DNA of 7,176 nucleotides from Gammaproteobacteria bacterium (GTDB lineage: Bacteria > Pseudomonadota > Gammaproteobacteria > Enterobacterales > Alteromonadaceae). Positions 6,484 through 7,176 of this stretch are shown here, in pieces. The notes beneath the pieces were generated by a model. The model did not search any database. It was not told the DNA's origin and was given only the letters and a program-made list of their open reading frames with translations. The DNA lies in the NCBI GenBank assembly GCA_027484495.1, contig JAIXSW010000235.1, forward strand, positions 1-7,176, in the 5' to 3' direction. How positions within the stretch are numbered: position 1 is the first letter of the stretch; each line of letters starts with the position of its first letter. A program made the position numbers and the translations under genes.

Positions 6484-6498
6484 CAGGACCAATCCTTT
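6483..6498 (-). promoter_or_regulatory. Ribosome binding site of rseP and TGATG overlap with dxr
   Basis: The coding strand has AAAGGA within the last dxr codons, nine bases before the rseP ATG, and the dxr stop and rseP start share one base in TGATG. This supports the shorter rseP start over the upstream ATG at 6540. It also suggests that rseP is translated partly by ribosomes that have finished dxr. Confidence 0.65.
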
Positions 6499-7176
6499 AA
6501 TAACTTCAGCGAATAGGCACGGGCCTGACCGTCCAGCCATAAAATTTCTTCAAGATCAGACACCTTGCTAGCTGCAAAATGTGCCAGTACCTGAGCATTC
6601 AGCGCGGCTATTTGCGGAAAACGGATCTGCCGGTTTAAAAATGCATCGACCGCGATTTCGTTGGCAGCATTGAGCGCTGTGGTCGCGCCCTGGCCCGCCG
6701 CGCAAGCTTGTTGCGCCAGGTATAGACATGGATAGCGTGCAGCATCCGGCTGTTCAAAAGTAAAAGCCGGCACTTCGAAGAAATTCAACGGTTTAACATT
6801 GGACGCGATCCGCGCAGGAAACGCCAGAGCATGGGCGATCGGTGTACGCATATCCGGATTACCGAGCTGCGCCAACACCGAACCGTCAGTATATTGCACC
6901 ATCGAGTGAATGATGCTTTGCGGATGAATCACCACCTGAATATCGCTGACGGCGCAGTTGAATAACCAGCGCGCTTCGATAAATTCCAAGCCTTTATTCA
7001 TCATCGTTGCACTGTCGACCGAGATTTTTTTGCCCATATTCCAGTTGGGATGGGCCACAGCCTGCTCAGGCGTGATCTGGTCGAAGGCAGTCAGCGCAGT
7101 CTGGCGAAATGGCCCGCCACTACCGGTCAGCAGAATTTTGGCGATACCAGCGGTTTGGAGTTCACTCTGATAACAA
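6483..7176 (-). CDS. dxr: 1-deoxy-D-xylulose 5-phosphate reductoisomerase Dxr/IspC (5' end beyond window)
   Basis: Dxr converts 1-deoxyxylulose 5-phosphate to 2-C-methylerythritol 4-phosphate using NADPH and a divalent metal. It is the committed step of the MEP isoprenoid pathway and the target of fosmidomycin. The window holds the C-terminal 230 of about 398 residues; the NADPH-binding domain and metal ligands Asp150, Glu152 lie outside. Still visible are Ser186 in GSGGPFR, the flexible-loop HPNW with His209 and Trp212 (E. coli numbering), Asn227, Lys228 and metal ligand Glu231 in MMNKGLE, then IHPQSIIHSMV, GSVLAQLG, PDMRTPIAHA and the C-terminal helical domain with ATTALNAANEIAV. Spacing from Ser186 to Glu231 equals that of E. 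coli. The frame is open to the window edge; an internal GTG at 7058 is not the start. The stop TGA overlaps the rseP ATG. Adjacency to rseP, without uppS and cdsA between, is the non-enterobacterial arrangement. Confidence 0.98.
   Translation of the reverse strand, partial: CYQSELQTAGIAKILLTGSGGPFRQTALTAFDQITPEQAVAHPNWNMGKKISVDSATMMNKGLEFIEARWLFNCAVSDIQVVIHPQSIIHSMVQYTDGSVLAQLGNPDMRTPIAHALAFPARIASNVKPLNFFEVPAFTFEQPDAARYPCLYLAQQACAAGQGATTALNAANEIAVDAFLNRQIRFPQIAALNAQVLAHFAASKVSDLEEILWLDGQARAYSLKLLKDWS

Noticed and set aside
6484..6540. 19-residue N-terminal extension of RseP from an upstream ATG
   Set aside because: It overlaps the end of dxr and would put extra residues before the first membrane helix. 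The ATG at 6483 gives 450 residues with His22, Glu23 and Asp402 at the E. coli positions.
7140..7170. GAACTC followed after 16 bases by CCAAA in dxr, resembling a sigma-E promoter
   Set aside because: Both boxes have mismatches at important positions, including the T of the -10 TC. The site is in coding sequence, so it is weaker than the candidate near 5222-5251.
1..7176. Search for mobile elements, CRISPR arrays, RNA genes or an unfamiliar system
   Set aside because: All sequence is accounted for by seven recognised core genes with gaps of at most about 41 bases; I saw no direct-repeat array, tRNA-like fold or transposase.

Overview
The window is a single densely packed block of housekeeping genes, all transcribed on the minus strand, from a Gram-negative gammaproteobacterium. 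Read in the direction of transcription (right to left) the order is dxr (3' part only), rseP, bamA, skp, lpxD, fabZ, lpxA (5' part only). This is the conserved envelope-biogenesis cluster that usually continues into lpxB, rnhB and dnaE. The proteins match the E. coli families closely. RseP (450 aa) has the same length as in E. coli. FabZ (150 aa) is one residue shorter but places its catalytic residues at the same numbers. LpxD also matches in catalytic-residue numbering. However, dxr abuts rseP directly, whereas in E. coli uppS and cdsA lie between them. I know the dxr-rseP arrangement from Vibrio, Pseudomonas and relatives, so a non-enterobacterial gammaproteobacterium is likely. An Aeromonadales or Vibrionales relative is my guess, with low confidence at that level.

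Layout: 6483-7176 holds the C-terminal 230 codons of DXP reductoisomerase (isoprenoid synthesis). 5131-6483 is the intramembrane site-2 protease RseP, overlapping dxr by one base (TGATG). 2612-5104 is BamA, the outer-membrane beta-barrel assembly protein. 2071-2586 is the periplasmic chaperone Skp. 1022-2071 is LpxD, overlapping skp by one base (TAATG). 528-980 is FabZ, which appears to start at TTG. 1-526 is the N-terminal 175 codons of LpxA, one base after the fabZ stop. No gap exceeds about 41 bases, and there is no RNA gene, mobile element, repeat array or recognisable terminator.

The genes form one functional theme. LpxA and LpxD use (R)-3-hydroxyacyl-ACP to build lipid A, while FabZ draws on the same acyl-ACP pool for fatty acids. 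Skp and BamA deliver and insert outer-membrane proteins, and RseP helps switch on the sigma-E envelope-stress response that in E. coli controls much of this cluster. Dxr supplies isoprenoid precursors, which include the undecaprenyl carrier.

I did not find a novel system here; this is an ordinary core region. The points worth a second look are small: the TTG start of fabZ, the lack of a clear Shine-Dalgarno before bamA, loop changes in BamA, substitutions near the acyl or active sites of LpxD and LpxA, and one weak sigma-E-like sequence upstream of bamA.
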